DNA of 39,375 bases from Blastomyces gilchristii SLH14081 (taxonomy: Eukaryota; Ascomycota; Eurotiomycetes; Onygenales; Ajellomycetaceae), in the NCBI RefSeq assembly GCF_000003855.2, contig NW_003101672.1, positions 137,323-176,697 on the forward strand, written 5' to 3'. The position numbers were made by a program, and so were the translations under genes. The number at the start of each line of letters is the position of its first letter. The first letter of the stretch is position 1. This document shows, one piece after another, positions 20,581 through 31,318 of the stretch. Below the pieces are notes generated by a model. The model did not search any database and was not told the DNA's origin. It worked only from the letters and a program-made list of their open reading frames with translations.

Positions 20581-22464
20581 CACAGATTCTTAACTTCAAA
20601 GTATCTTCAAGTTTGAGATAATCACAGATTATAAAAATCTCAAATATTTCACAATTACTTACAAGCTTACTGAACAGTAGATATACTAATTTAAACTATT
20701 AAGTTACTTTCATTTTATAATATACTACTGCTCTAATAATCAGAACTTGATAATAGATACTCTCTCATAATAAGAGTAAGATATATCTTTTAATATAATA
20801 GATATCTACTGAATAAACTGAGAGCATCAGCTCTTAAACCTGAAAATACTAGTTAATTACAATGAAATAACTCATAGCACTATATACATCTCTTTAATTA
20901 GAATACTTCTTCTTCAAGCTGTCACTGATATCTCAACTTCTCTTAAATCTTCACTGAATAAACTATGATATATAACAGCTTACACTGACAAACTTCTTCA
21001 AACACTTATTAAAGCAGTATATTAAGAATCATCTCAATTCTTCTCAGATCTATGTATAAAACCTAACATCTTAGAATACTTAATTAATAATAATAAGACT
21101 TTATAATTCTGTGAATAATATTGAGTCTCTTATTCTGAACCTCTAGATATCTGAATAATATAAGAAATATATAACTTGTGTATAATCAGTTATTCAGATT
21201 ATGAGTAACTATATTAAATAATCTCTCAAGAGTTATATTAGCTTAAAATATTAAGCAGTATCAGATACTTTATTTACAACTATAATTATTACTCTTCTAT
21301 CATTTTATGAAAAAATTGTAAAAAAGACTTACTAAAACTGTGCAACATTTCTGATAGAATCTGATAAAACATAGTTATTAACTTTACTATTAATCTTCTT
21401 AAGAGTAAGAGCTGTAAGAATATTTTAATTATTATTAATTAATTAAATACAGATATAATATTAAAATCTTATAATAAGATAAACACTGAATGAGTCATTA
21501 AAGCTTTTTTATAAAGCTTATTCTATCAGATACACAGCTTGCTAAGATCTATAGTATTTAATTAAGACTGTCAATTCATGAATACTTTCTGAATAAGAAT
21601 CTATTAAATTCTTAAGATTATATATTACTTATCAATGACTTATCACTCTGAAAAAGATAATATATTAGAGTGAATAATTTAGACTGTGAAAAATTATCTT
21701 TCTAAGTTCTGTAATTATTTATAAGATGACTGATACAATCTTGTTTTATATACAGAAGTTACTATTAATAACTAAGACACTATTTTAACAGATATAAGTC
21801 TATTTCTTCTTACATATAATTATCATATAACAGTGTTAAATCTTTTAGAGATTACACAGTTCACACTGAACTCTCACAGCTTAATTCAGATTATAGATAA
21901 TATGGTAATAAAGCTCTGAGATATCTACAATCGAGTAGAGATCTTCATAATAAGTATGAAATAAGAGTAAGAGAATTATATTAATGTTTGATAAGACTCT
22001 GCTGAGTAATATAAGATCAGAGATCTTGTATAACTGAATCTTAAGAATATATACATTATATACATATTTTATATATTAAACTATTATTATATAAAATACA
22101 AAGTAATAGCAGTTCTAGACAGTTATAAATAATATCTTAACACTTTATCAGAGATTTATAACATCTTTTATACAAGCTTGTTTCACTATACTATGACTGA
22201 CTTGTTCTCTTCTCAACTGACTTTTAACTGACAACTGCTAGAGATTGTAAAAGAAGATAATAAACTTAAATGAGAAATTAAAGATATTCTTAGTAAAAGA
22301 CTCTGCAGCTGTAACTAATAATATCTTATATAAAGAGTTAATTATAATTATCTGATCTGAATCTTAGACTCTGTACTATCTGAAACAGCAGCTCTTAACT
22401 GATGAGAACTACATACTCATAGTTCTATTACTTAATTCTCATTGTCAAAAGAAGAGAGTTAATA

Positions 22465-22600
22465 TAGTAAGCTATGTATAATTAATAGATTATTTCATCA
22501 TACTCTGCTAAAAGTGTATATTTCATGAATTTTATCTTGTATATCTGAAGCCTCTGTCAGAGCTCTTATTCTTCTATTTCAGAGCTTTATTTTATATAGA
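22465..22600 (+). repeat. Probable degraded 3' LTR of B4
   Basis: After the integrase end, a purine-rich stretch (aaaagaagagag, 22446-22457) is followed by sequence resembling the start of the family B LTR. The stretches ataattaatagattattt and tattcttctatttcagagcttta can be aligned with gaps. Beyond about 22600 the likeness is lost. Confidence 0.42.
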
Positions 22601-23024
22601 CTGACTATGTAACTGTGTCTGAGATCAGAATCAGAATATTTCATTATTTCATTATTAATTTTATTAATTTTATTACAGAGTATTAAGATTAGATAGTAGT
22701 CTTATACTGTTTTAATAAGACTTACTATTTACTCTTATTATATTTGCAAAATAAGATCATGATTTTCACTTTTTAATTTAAATTCATTTTATTGCTTTAA
22801 ATGACTTTAAATCTTATTTAAGTGTTATCAAACATTGTTACTTTTTAAAAAATTAAAAATAGTCTAAAAAAACCTTAAAATGTCTAAAAATCATAACTTT
22901 ATACTAAGAATGAAACTAAATGAAATTAAATGAGATTACTTTCTTATTTTTTCTAAGTTATAGTCTCATTTTCAGATCTGATAAATAGTTACTTTGCATG
23001 TTTTTTTGATAATTAGTCTCAGCA
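22601..23024. other. Unassigned AT-rich stretch between B4 and B3
   Basis: There is no open frame or domain. At 22908-22935 the sequence gaaactaaatgaaattaaatg resembles the decayed hAT end at 1380-1400, but this is low-complexity and short. The last bases before 23025 (cagca) would be one side of the B3 target duplication. Confidence 0.4.
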
Positions 23025-23303
23025 TGTAAGAGGTCTACGCCGAATAGATCGGTATAATATTATTGATCTTATATAACAAAGAGAATAACATTAGAGAAGA
23101 AAAGAAAGAGAAAGTGTGAAAATCAGTGATCAGAGTGAATATTTATACGCGTATGTAATTATATACGCGGTGAAGCTTCAGGGCGGAAGAATAGAAATTC
23201 CATAGGTTTTCAGCCAAGAATCAGTGACTGAGAGTTGAAATGTTAGAAATCTGTGAAGTGTAACAGAATAGTCTGTATGATTGATCAGGTGCAGTCTGCC
23301 ACA
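23025..23303 (-). repeat. Family B 3' LTR of B3
   Basis: It is 279 bases with intact termini: TGTAAGAGGTCTACGCC at 23025 and GCCACA at 23303, that is TGTGGC in element sense. Moderately preserved CpG positions (acgcgtatg, ggcgg) help to define the family sequence. A candidate polypurine tract (aaaagaagagac, minus strand) borders it at about 23304-23320. Confidence 0.92.
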
Positions 23304-26300
23304 TTAGTCTCTTCTTTTCAGAAGTGATATAGGGTTGCGGGTGTGTAGTTCTCATCAGTCAAGAGCTGCTGTCTCAGATAACACAGAGTTCAGAGTTCAG
23401 GTCAGGCAATTATAGCTAACTCATTTCACAAGATATTGTCAGCTGCGGCTGTGAGATCTCTTATCAAGAATATTCTCAATCTCTCACTCAAGCTCATTAT
23501 CTTCTTCTATAATGTCTGACAGCTGTCAGTTGAAAGTCAGTTGAGAAGAGAACAGGTCAGTGACAGTGCAGTGAAGCAAGCTTGTGTGAAAGACATTATC
23601 AATCTCTGATAATGTGTCAAGGCAGTAGTTATGACTACCTAGAACTTCTATCACTTTATACTTAGTGTGGTGATAATCCAGTGTATAAGATGAATATATG
23701 ATTCATATATTCTTAAGATTCAATCATATCAAGTCTTCTATCTTATATTATTCAGCAGAGTCTCAGTGAACATTGATTTAATTCTCTTGATCTTGTTTTA
23801 CAGTTATTATAAAGGCCTCTGCTCAGTCACAGACATCTCAGAGCTTTGTTACTATATTATCAGTGATCTGAATCAGACTGCAGAGGTTCAGTATGAACTG
23901 TGTAATCTTTAGAAGATTCAACACTTTTATATGATAACTATGTGTAAGAAAGCACAGACTTATATCTGTTAAGATAGTATTTTAATCATTGATAGTAATC
24001 TCTGTATGTAGAAGAAGATTATGTTAATCATCTTATAAGTAGTTATAGAACTTACAAAGATAATTCTTTACAGTCTGAATTATTTATTCTAATATATTAT
24101 CAGTCTCAGAGTGATAGACAGTTGATAAATAGTATATAATCTTAAGAACTTGACAGATTCTTGTTCAGAGAGTACTCACAAATTAATGACTTTAATTCAA
24201 TACTATAGATCTCAGTAATTCATATATCTGATAGAATAGACTTCTTAGAAAAGCTTCAGTGATTTGTTCAGTATTTATCTTATCACAGAGTTTTAATATA
24301 ATACTCTTGCTTAATTAGTTCACAATAATCAGAATATTTCTACAGCTCTTACTCTCAGAGAGATTAACAGCAAAGTCAATTATTACATCTCATTAGATTC
24401 TATTAGAAATATCAAGCAGTTTCAGCAGGCCTTTTCTACAGTTCTTTTATGAGATAATGAAGAAATAATAATTACAGTTTTAAATAAAATATCTGATGCT
24501 GTTTAATATCTCAGATCAGTAGAACTTCTGAGAGATTATTTAATACAGTTATTCACAATCTGAATAACTGATTATACACAAATTATACATCTCTTGTATT
24601 ATCTGAGTGTGTAAGAGTTCAGAGTGAGAAACTCAACATGACTTATAAAATTGTTGAGTGTTATTGTCATTAATTAAGTATTCTGAGATGTCAGTTCTTA
24701 TACATAGTTCTGAGAGAAATCAGAGTGTTTCTTGACATATTGCTTCAGTGAGTGCTTGAAGAAGTTTATCAGTTTGAGCTGTTATATATCATAATTCATC
24801 TAGTGTAGATTTGAGAGAAGTTGAGATATCAATGTCAGTATCAGTTTAAAGAGAAAGTGTTCTAATCAAAGAAGTATGTATAGTGTCATGAGTTGTTTTA
24901 TCTTAATCAACTAATATCTTCAGATCTAGAAGCTGATGTTCTCAGTTCATTCAACAGATGTCTGCTATATCAGAAGACATATCTTACTCTCATTATAAGA
25001 GAGTATCTATCATCAAGTTCTGACTGCTGAGATGATAGTATATTATAAAATGAAAGTGACTTAAGAACTCAGATCATTGTATCTGTTGTTCAGTGAGTTT
25101 ATTCATAGTTATGAAGTATTTAAGATTCTTATAATCTGTGATTATCTCAAATTTGAAGACACTTCAGAGTTCAGAGTCTCATTCTTCTAAACAGTGTATA
25201 ATTGTAAGAAGTTTCTTATCATAGATCTCATAATTGCATTCAGCAGAACTCAGTTTCTTAGATATAAAGACATATGATTATAGAACATCTTCATTATTAT
25301 ATTATAATATCACTTCTTCTATTATATAGTCAGAGAAATCAGCTTTAATAACTATCTTATAATCAGAATTGAATATTATCAGTAGAGAGATATTAATGAA
25401 TATCTTCTTTATCTGTATAAATGCAGCTTCAGTATCTGCTGATCATTGAAATACTGAGTCTTTCTTAGTGAGATCTGTAAGTGATCTTGTGATATCTGAG
25501 AAGTTTTGTACAAATTGCTGATAGAAGTTAGTGAATTCAATGAAGCTTCATACATCTTTCACAGTATATAAAGCTTCTCATTTGAGAATAACAGAGATCT
25601 TCTCAGAATTCATTTGAATTCTCTTATCAGCTTCTATGATGAAATCTAAGTATTTAGTACTTTTAACTTTGAAATCATACTTATCAATATCAATTGATAG
25701 TTCTGCTTCTTATAGTCATTATAATACTCTTTGCACATGCTCTTGATACTCTTTTCTGAATTCATTGATAAAGATGAGAATGTTATCTAGATAAGTAAAT
25801 ATAAACTTATCAAGAAAATCTCAGAGTACTCGGTTAATATACTTCTGAAATGTACTGAGAGTATTAGTTAGTTCAAAGAGTGTGACTATTTATTCAAAGA
25901 GATTATAATATGTTCAGAATACTGTAAGTCATTCATCTTCTTCAGTGATATAAACCTTATAAAACACAGTGATAATATCTAGCTTTATAAATCATTGAGC
26001 TCATCTGATCTGTGCTAGAGTTTCATTGATAAGAGATAAGAAATATCAATCTTTCTTTGTCAATCTGTTCAGATCTCAGTAGTTCACACAGAATCAGAGT
26101 TCTTTATCTGACTTCTTTATAAAGAGAATAGAAGCTGCAGTAAAAGAGTTACTAATACATATAAATCTCTTATCTAACAGATCATTGAGTATCTTCTGAT
26201 GAAGAAGAAGTTCATCTCAAGACATATCATAAAGAGAGTCTCACAGTGACTTGAAGTTCTTATTATTCTTCTTTTCTAACTTGATACTGTGATTCACTTC

Positions 26301-26706
26301 TGAGCCTTGTAAAGAAGATATATTTATAATGTTATCTTATTAGAAGACATCTAGGTATTCATGATATTATTGAGAGAGTTTTATGTGAGAATCTGTTATT
26401 ATAGTATAGAATAACTTTTCTAGAGCTTTCTTAATATCAGCCAGACTGATGAAATAGATTGATACATGATTCTATTATCAGTGACTTTGTCAGTGATTTT
26501 AATGACTTCTTTTTCAGAGTATTTCATAAGCATTGACAGAGATCTGTGTCAGGTTCATAGTCTTGTGAATATTATCTTCATGAATTCTATCATTATTAGA
26601 GAATATTAAACTCCTGTTTCAAGCATTCAATAAAATGCCTTGTTCAGATAGTCAGACAAGTTCTAAAATGAGATTATAATCAAGATTATTAACTTTATAT
26701 ATGTAG
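23304..26706 (-). pseudogene. Family B pol: RT, RNase H, integrase (B3)
   Basis: Reading leftward from the protease boundary, RT shows KLDIITV (about 25975-25995), with the first Asp kept. FTYLDNILI follows (YLDN at 25782-25793), so the second Asp of YLDD is Asn, a single G-to-A change. The RT connection region is at about 25520-25560, RNase H at about 25450-25000 and integrase at about 24750-23850. Compared with B2, most differences are C-to-T or G-to-A. Stops block translation. Confidence 0.76.
26696..26706 (+). repeat. LINE target-site duplication, left
   Basis: TATATATGTAG here and TATATGTGTAG at 29287-29297 differ at one A/G position. They flank the LINE exactly. Confidence 0.78.
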
Positions 26707-26771
26707 TTATTATTATTATTATTATTATTCTTCAATTATAGATGTATGCAGTCAGAGACTATGACATCTAC

Positions 26772-26792
26772 CTGAGAACTTTTAGTTCTCAG
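26772..26792 (-). other. Conserved stem-loop in the LINE 3' untranslated region
   Basis: Perfect arms CTGAGAAC / GTTCTCAG with a 5-base loop, about 45 bases before the AAT tail. It is identical to 14197-14217. Such structures near the 3' end can be what the LINE RT recognises; that role is inference here. Confidence 0.75.
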
Positions 26793-27083
26793 AGTTTTTC
26801 CTATATCTGTAAAGTTAACTATTATACATTCATCAATTTCAGATATGCAAAATCAGAAAATTCCAGCTCAGAATACAAAAACTGTTTACAAATTACAGTG
26901 TTTTAACATCTTCTGATACTTTGAAATCATTTGACAATATCATGACAAAGGAAAAGAGAACACAGTCTTAAAGATAGACACATTAAATAGATAGATAGAA
27001 AGGAATTGAAAGGAAAAGATAAAGTAAAGAGAGACTGTAACAAAACAAATTATTAAAAGATAGTATATAGCTGTTTTAACAGA

Positions 27084-29286
27084 CTATATCTGATCAATTT
27101 CCTTCTCTTCATATTCAGATATTTCTGAATTTAGTCATTTTCTTGTAGCTGCTTGAGTTTCTGATAGAAAGTCTATTAAGCATTTAATTCCTGTCTCAGT
27201 TGAGAATAAGAATCTTATATTTAATTGATTTAGATCATACTTCTCTTTCAATCTGGCTCTGAGACTATTGTATAATGCACAGTGCATTACAATATACTCA
27301 GAATTCTCATTTGCATTGCAGAATGAGCATTTTATTGAGTCAAATCTATCATCAAATCTTTGTATATAAGATTTGAAATAGCCATGTCCTAGTTTCAGCT
27401 GTATTATAGATGAGAATATTTTCTTTTTATATTTAATTGAACAAGATTTCCACTTGGGTTTTGTTTCAAATCTTGAATAATGTATACTCTTCTTTTGTTT
27501 CTGCTAGCTTTCATTCCACTTATCTAAACAAGATTCTTTTATTTTTCTCTTTATAAAAGATCAGAACATAATTTTTTGAATAGATCTGCTTAATTCTGCA
27601 CTCTTTTTTGCAGCTGAATCAGTCAATTCATTGTCATGAATATTCATATGAGCAGGAACTCAGTGCAGATGAATTATCAGCTTTAATATTCTTCTCTTTT
27701 GAATTTTCAAAACAGAGTTTAAGATCAGTTCAAGATTCATTTGATCATTATAAATCTAACTATTTCTAAGTCTTTTTAAAGCAGCTTGACTATCAGAGAA
27801 TATTCATATCTCTTTCAAACTATTTCCTCTTTTATGAGATTTTATTTCAATGAGTTTGAAAGCTTTCACTATTGTAAATAGTTCAGCATCAAAGACTTCA
27901 GATTCACAGTCTAAATTTCAGTAATCTGAGATAAAATTGATATTATCTTCAGTATAAGCAATGCCTGCGCCTAATATATTCAAATTCTCATTTTTTGAGT
28001 CATCTGAATAAATCAGAATAGAGTCTTTTATATTGATTATAGAAATTCTCTTCAAATACTGTTCATACTCTTTCTCTTTAGATAGTTCACTTATTTGTAA
28101 GTCTATAAGAGATTTAAGCTTTTCTCTCCAGAGAGATAACTTCTCATGATCAACTTTTTCAACATTTAAAGAAGAAAATTGATTTTTAATCAGAGAGTAT
28201 AGTCTGTACAGTTGAGAAGACATTTTCTTTGAAGAATTATTTTCATTTCAATCAAGAAATCTATTTCAATTGAGTTCATTTCCAGAGTTAATTGATGGAA
28301 ATGAAGAAGAGACTCTTTCTCTGATTATATGATTTGAGTTCATCTTTATAACTCTCAGAGCATAGTTCATACAGGCCTTTTCAAATCTAATAGCAGGAGG
28401 AGGAATTGAAGCTTCAATTTTCATTGCTTTATAGAAGATGATTTGAATACTCTCAGAATTCTTCTCAAGGCTCTGTTTTGCAGACTTTGAAAGAGTTCAG
28501 TGAAATTCTCTTGATTATTTCACCAAACTTGAACTCCATAATCAGCTACTGATGTAATACAGGCTATATATAACTGTCTCATAGCCTGGAAGGATAGACC
28601 TCTCTCTGTATTTGATAGTCTGATTATGTTGTTCAATAGTCTTTCTGCCTTGACAGTTCTTTGTTGAATGTAATATTTAAAATTCAACTTGGAGTTTAAT
28701 CATACTCCTAATCATTTGACATTTACACTGGGTTTAATCTCTCTATTTAAAAGAGTTAAAGATAGTTCTTTCTCATTGAATCTAGAAAAGAAATGAATTA
28801 ACTCAGTTTTATTCATATCAAATTCAATTTAATTGATATCTGCTCTAACAAAGATTTCCTTTGCAGCTTCTTCAATCACTTTCAAATTCTCTTTGATAGT
28901 TTTTGAGCTGTAGACTAGACCAATATCATCCATATAACTTGAAGATCGCACTATTCTCATATTTCTATTCTTGAATAGATATGCAGTGTATATTGCAAAT
29001 AAAATGAGTGAGATTGAAGATTCTTGCAGTACTTCTATTTTTATCTCAGTCTTGTCTTGTTTCATTTCATCAAAGAAAAGTTGTATAATTCTTGTAGACA
29101 TAAAACAGTTAACTTATTTTATTAGAGAAAGTGACAGTTTTAACATCTTCAAAGTCTGAATTAACTTTGACTTTGAAACATGATCAAATGCTTCTTTTAT
29201 ATCAATAAAAACTGCAGTTGAGACCAGACCTTCATGCTTTGCTATTTGAATATCATCAACAACTGAGAGAACAGTGTCAATTGCAG
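27084..29286 (-). pseudogene. LINE ORF2 C-terminal two thirds: RT, RNase H, Cys-His region
   Basis: RT begins within 29114-29286 (VFIDIKEAFDHVSKSKLIQ, with the first catalytic Asp). It continues at 28829-29101 with LILFAIYTAYLF and SYMDDIGLVYSS, so the YMDD box (about 28919-28939) is intact. RNase H lies at about 28040-27600: ILIYSDDSKNEN and FSDSQAALKRL carry acidic residues, and a VPAHMNIHDNELTDSAAK stretch ends the fold. A Cys-His motif follows at about 27276-27337 (KCSFCNANE then VMHC). At least four stops sit where Trp is expected, mostly TGG to TGA, for example before VPAH and before IFSDS. There are one or two frame changes between RT pieces. The best-preserved protein in the window, but not translatable. 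Confidence 0.88.
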
Positions 29287-29341
29287 TATATGTGTAGATA
29301 TCTTCACACTGATATTCTTCAACATCTATATTTAATTTCAC
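29114..29341 (-). other. Chimeric open frame across the B3 / LINE junction
   Basis: This 75-codon frame begins in the family B protease region (KLNIDVEEYQCEDIYTY) and crosses 29287 into LINE RT (VLSVVDDIQIAKHEG). It is an accident of the insertion and is not expected to make a functional protein. Confidence 0.85.
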
Positions 29342-30584
29342 TATGTAATGAGTGCAAACATCTTTTGAACTATCAAATTCTGTGAGAAGTCAGAGTTTTG
29401 ATAAGAAGATACACTGAAGATTATAATATCTTACAACTGAAGATTTTATCACTGTATAGTGATATAGACTGCTGTCTATCATGGCTTTCATATTATATAT
29501 ATTATCAATCACAGTAGATACAAGAATCACATTCATTGTTATTTTCTCTTTAAATTATTATTATCTGATCTCTTCAAGCTTCTGTTTATAAATTTGAACA
29601 GAAGTTAATCTTTTCCCTGTTTCATCAGAGTATTCTCATAGTTATCTTTCAAATCTTTCTCTAATGTAATGTAATTGATATGAACAGATACTGATTCATT
29701 CTTTAAACAAGAAGACACTAATCTTTCTCTTGAGTGTGAAGACACATAGATTAATCAGCAGTTGAAAGCAATATATTCTAGTTAATTACAGTTGATACAT
29801 ACTTCACATTGACATTGATCAGTGACTTCTTCAGAAGTGATCTCAGAAACTTAAAAGTCTGTTCAAACAGTGAAAACTCTTGCTTATACATAGATATTTG
29901 AATCTATTCAGTTCATGACATCTGCATCATTGCTGTTCTTTGATGTGAGTGTATAAGTCACTGAGATGTAATGTCTTCTATCACTGTTCTGTATACTCTT
30001 GAGCTTGATAAGACAGTTATTTAATATCTGAAGCTGTGTGTAGAAATCTTCATAAGTCTGATCTTTGTCTACACTTACATGAGTCTGTAAGAGTTCAAAA
30101 GTTAATATGTTCTTAAGCATACTAATCTTCATTCAATTCTTTCAAGATTGATCACCTGCTTCTAGAATCTTAATGTTAAAGTCAGAGATAAATATTGTAA
30201 GAGAAGTGTTTCTCTGTCAGACACTCTGTAACTAATCTAACACTTTCTGTTGTATAACAGTGTCTTGAAACAGAATATCAAGATATTTGATAATATTATC
30301 AGATATTCATAACACTGATTCACATGCTTTTATTCATGAATAAAACTTCTGTTTCATGTGATTCTTTAATTATTTATTGATATATCAATCTTGATTAATT
30401 AATGAACTGATGACATCTTCATCTACACTCAGTTTTACAAGCATTTTCATTCTTTATAATGAGTAGAGAGTGAGATCAGAAGTATTAAAATATATAAAAG
30501 TATCTAAGCATTCTTTCAGCACTTTTGTATTCAATTCTGTAGATATTGAAATTACATGAGTTAATTATTAAATCTCTTCATATT
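29287..30584 (-). mobile_element. Ty3/gypsy family B copy B3, 5' piece
   Basis: It continues B3 after the LINE: protease remainder and most of gag. It stops at 30584, where a different LTR (family C) begins, so C appears to have inserted here. The missing part (gag start, leader, 5' LTR; about 0.7 kb in B2) is not found elsewhere in the window. Confidence 0.85.
29530..30584 (-). pseudogene. Family B gag, partial (B3)
   Basis: The clearest gag piece of the family is open for 74 codons at 29908-30132. It shows FELLQTHVSVDKDQTYEDFY and LIKLKSIQNSDRRHYISVTY, a soluble charged helical-type sequence as in Gag capsid regions. The frame matches the decayed B1 and B2 gag. The N-terminal part is lost at 30584. 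The assignment as Gag rests on its position between leader and protease, not on a recognised domain. Confidence 0.6.
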
Positions 30585-31129
30585 TGTCACGCCCCTGGCC
30601 GCGCCAAGGCCCCGCTGCAGTTCCACACGGCTCATCACTTCCATGTGAATAATTCCATCCATTCCGCAGACTGTCTGAACCGGTTTCTAACCACTCTATG
30701 ACATCATTCAGATATATCATAGAAAGATCCGATTGATGAATATAAGAACCCTGCTTCTATACAAGGTCAGCAGATTACTCTTTCTTGGTAATAAGACACT
30801 GCTGAGATATCACTTCAGCTATTCTCACTCATGAAATGAGAGAAGAGTATTCACTCATTATCTATATAGAATAGCTAGATGCTGGCTTCTCATCAAAGAG
30901 ATCAGTGATTCATTTTTCTTCTACTGAAATATATACAAAGAGTTACTGTATATCTTATACAATCTTCTTAGTATACTAAGTATTATATCTGTGATATTCT
31001 CATAATAACCCTGTAGTCTACAAGCTCACTATTCAAGTAAGATAGTCAAGCTCACTTATACAGCTTCTTAAACAACTATCTCTATATAATATCACTGACT
31101 AGTCATCACTTCAGTTCTATTATATTACA
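30585..31129 (+). repeat. Probable 5' LTR of family C
   Basis: It begins TGTCACGCCCCTGGCCGCGC, a start typical of fungal Ty3/gypsy LTRs. A plausible CA end is at 31128-31129 (tatattaca), giving about 545 bases. A TATA-like stretch (ctctatataat) is at about 31079-31090. The first ~200 bases keep CpG and CpC, while the rest is fully decayed. The 3' end is uncertain because the partner LTR was not found in the window. The preceding five bases (atatt) would be the target duplication. Confidence 0.6.
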
Positions 31130-31318
31130 ATTTGAATCACTTAATCTGATTATAAGTTTGAATCAGTCAAGCTCTAACAGATTAATATAGCTTCATACAC
31201 TTACACTGAGACTGACCTGATCTCATTCTCTGAGAGAAACATCACATCATCTTCTAAAGTGTATACATCTCTACTCTGATAGAAATCTGAGATTTCTGAA
31301 CTCACTGTATATTTTGAC

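Larger units (their letters stand above)
18893..22440 (+). pseudogene. Family B pol: RT, RNase H, integrase (B4)
   Basis: RT: FIKLDIITAFYKI (about 19302-19340) keeps the first Asp, but YLDD reads YLNN (19506-19517). After SINE S2 the frame resumes with the connection region (about 20040-20200). RNase H starts at about 20300 with the family's first-Asp region (EIVIKADF). The gap removes about 100 bases. Integrase lies at about 21200-21900, with a stretch KNILIIINRLSKNI that fits the core region around the first catalytic Asp; the Asp itself reads Asn (VINFTVNLL). Stops are frequent. The copy is inactive. Confidence 0.72.
18888..22464 (+). mobile_element. Ty3/gypsy family B copy B4, main piece
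   Basis: It continues 12769-13046 after the nested B2. It is the reverse complement of B2 and B3 inner sequence, running from RT to the integrase end. It is interrupted by SINE S2 (19624-19995) and by the assembly gap. It is among the most AT-rich parts of the window, more decayed than B2, which fits its being the older copy that B2 entered. Confidence 0.88.
23025..26706 (-). mobile_element. Ty3/gypsy family B copy B3, 3' piece
   Basis: It runs from the 3' LTR through integrase, RNase H and RT to the protease boundary, where the LINE begins at 26707. It continues at 29287. It lacks the 190-bp LINE tail that B2 carries. Near 24810-24850 it has a short extra stretch relative to B2. Confidence 0.9.
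26707..29286 (-). mobile_element. 5'-truncated LINE with RNase H, Tad1/I-like
   Basis: The 2580-base non-LTR retrotransposon reads leftward and is inserted in the protease of B3. It starts inside the RT (29286) and runs through RNase H and a cysteine-histidine C-terminus. The ORF ends at the stop at 27084-27086. A 3' untranslated part with a hairpin follows, ending in an AAT-repeat tail (26707-26730). It is flanked by an 11-bp target duplication with one mismatch. The site is empty in B1 and B2. Domain order fits Tad1-type fungal LINEs as I know them; clade placement is inference. Confidence 0.9.

Noticed and set aside
20393..20599. Minus-strand open frame of 68 codons
   Set aside because: It is held open only by the 100 N gap and is antisense to RNase H of B4.
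22890..23000. A third hAT terminus between B4 and B3
   Set aside because: The likeness is limited to low-complexity aaatgaaattaaatg-type sequence, without the tagactgg terminus.
28971..29159. Plus-strand open frame of 62 codons
   Set aside because: Antisense to the LINE RT, which is clearly the real coding strand.
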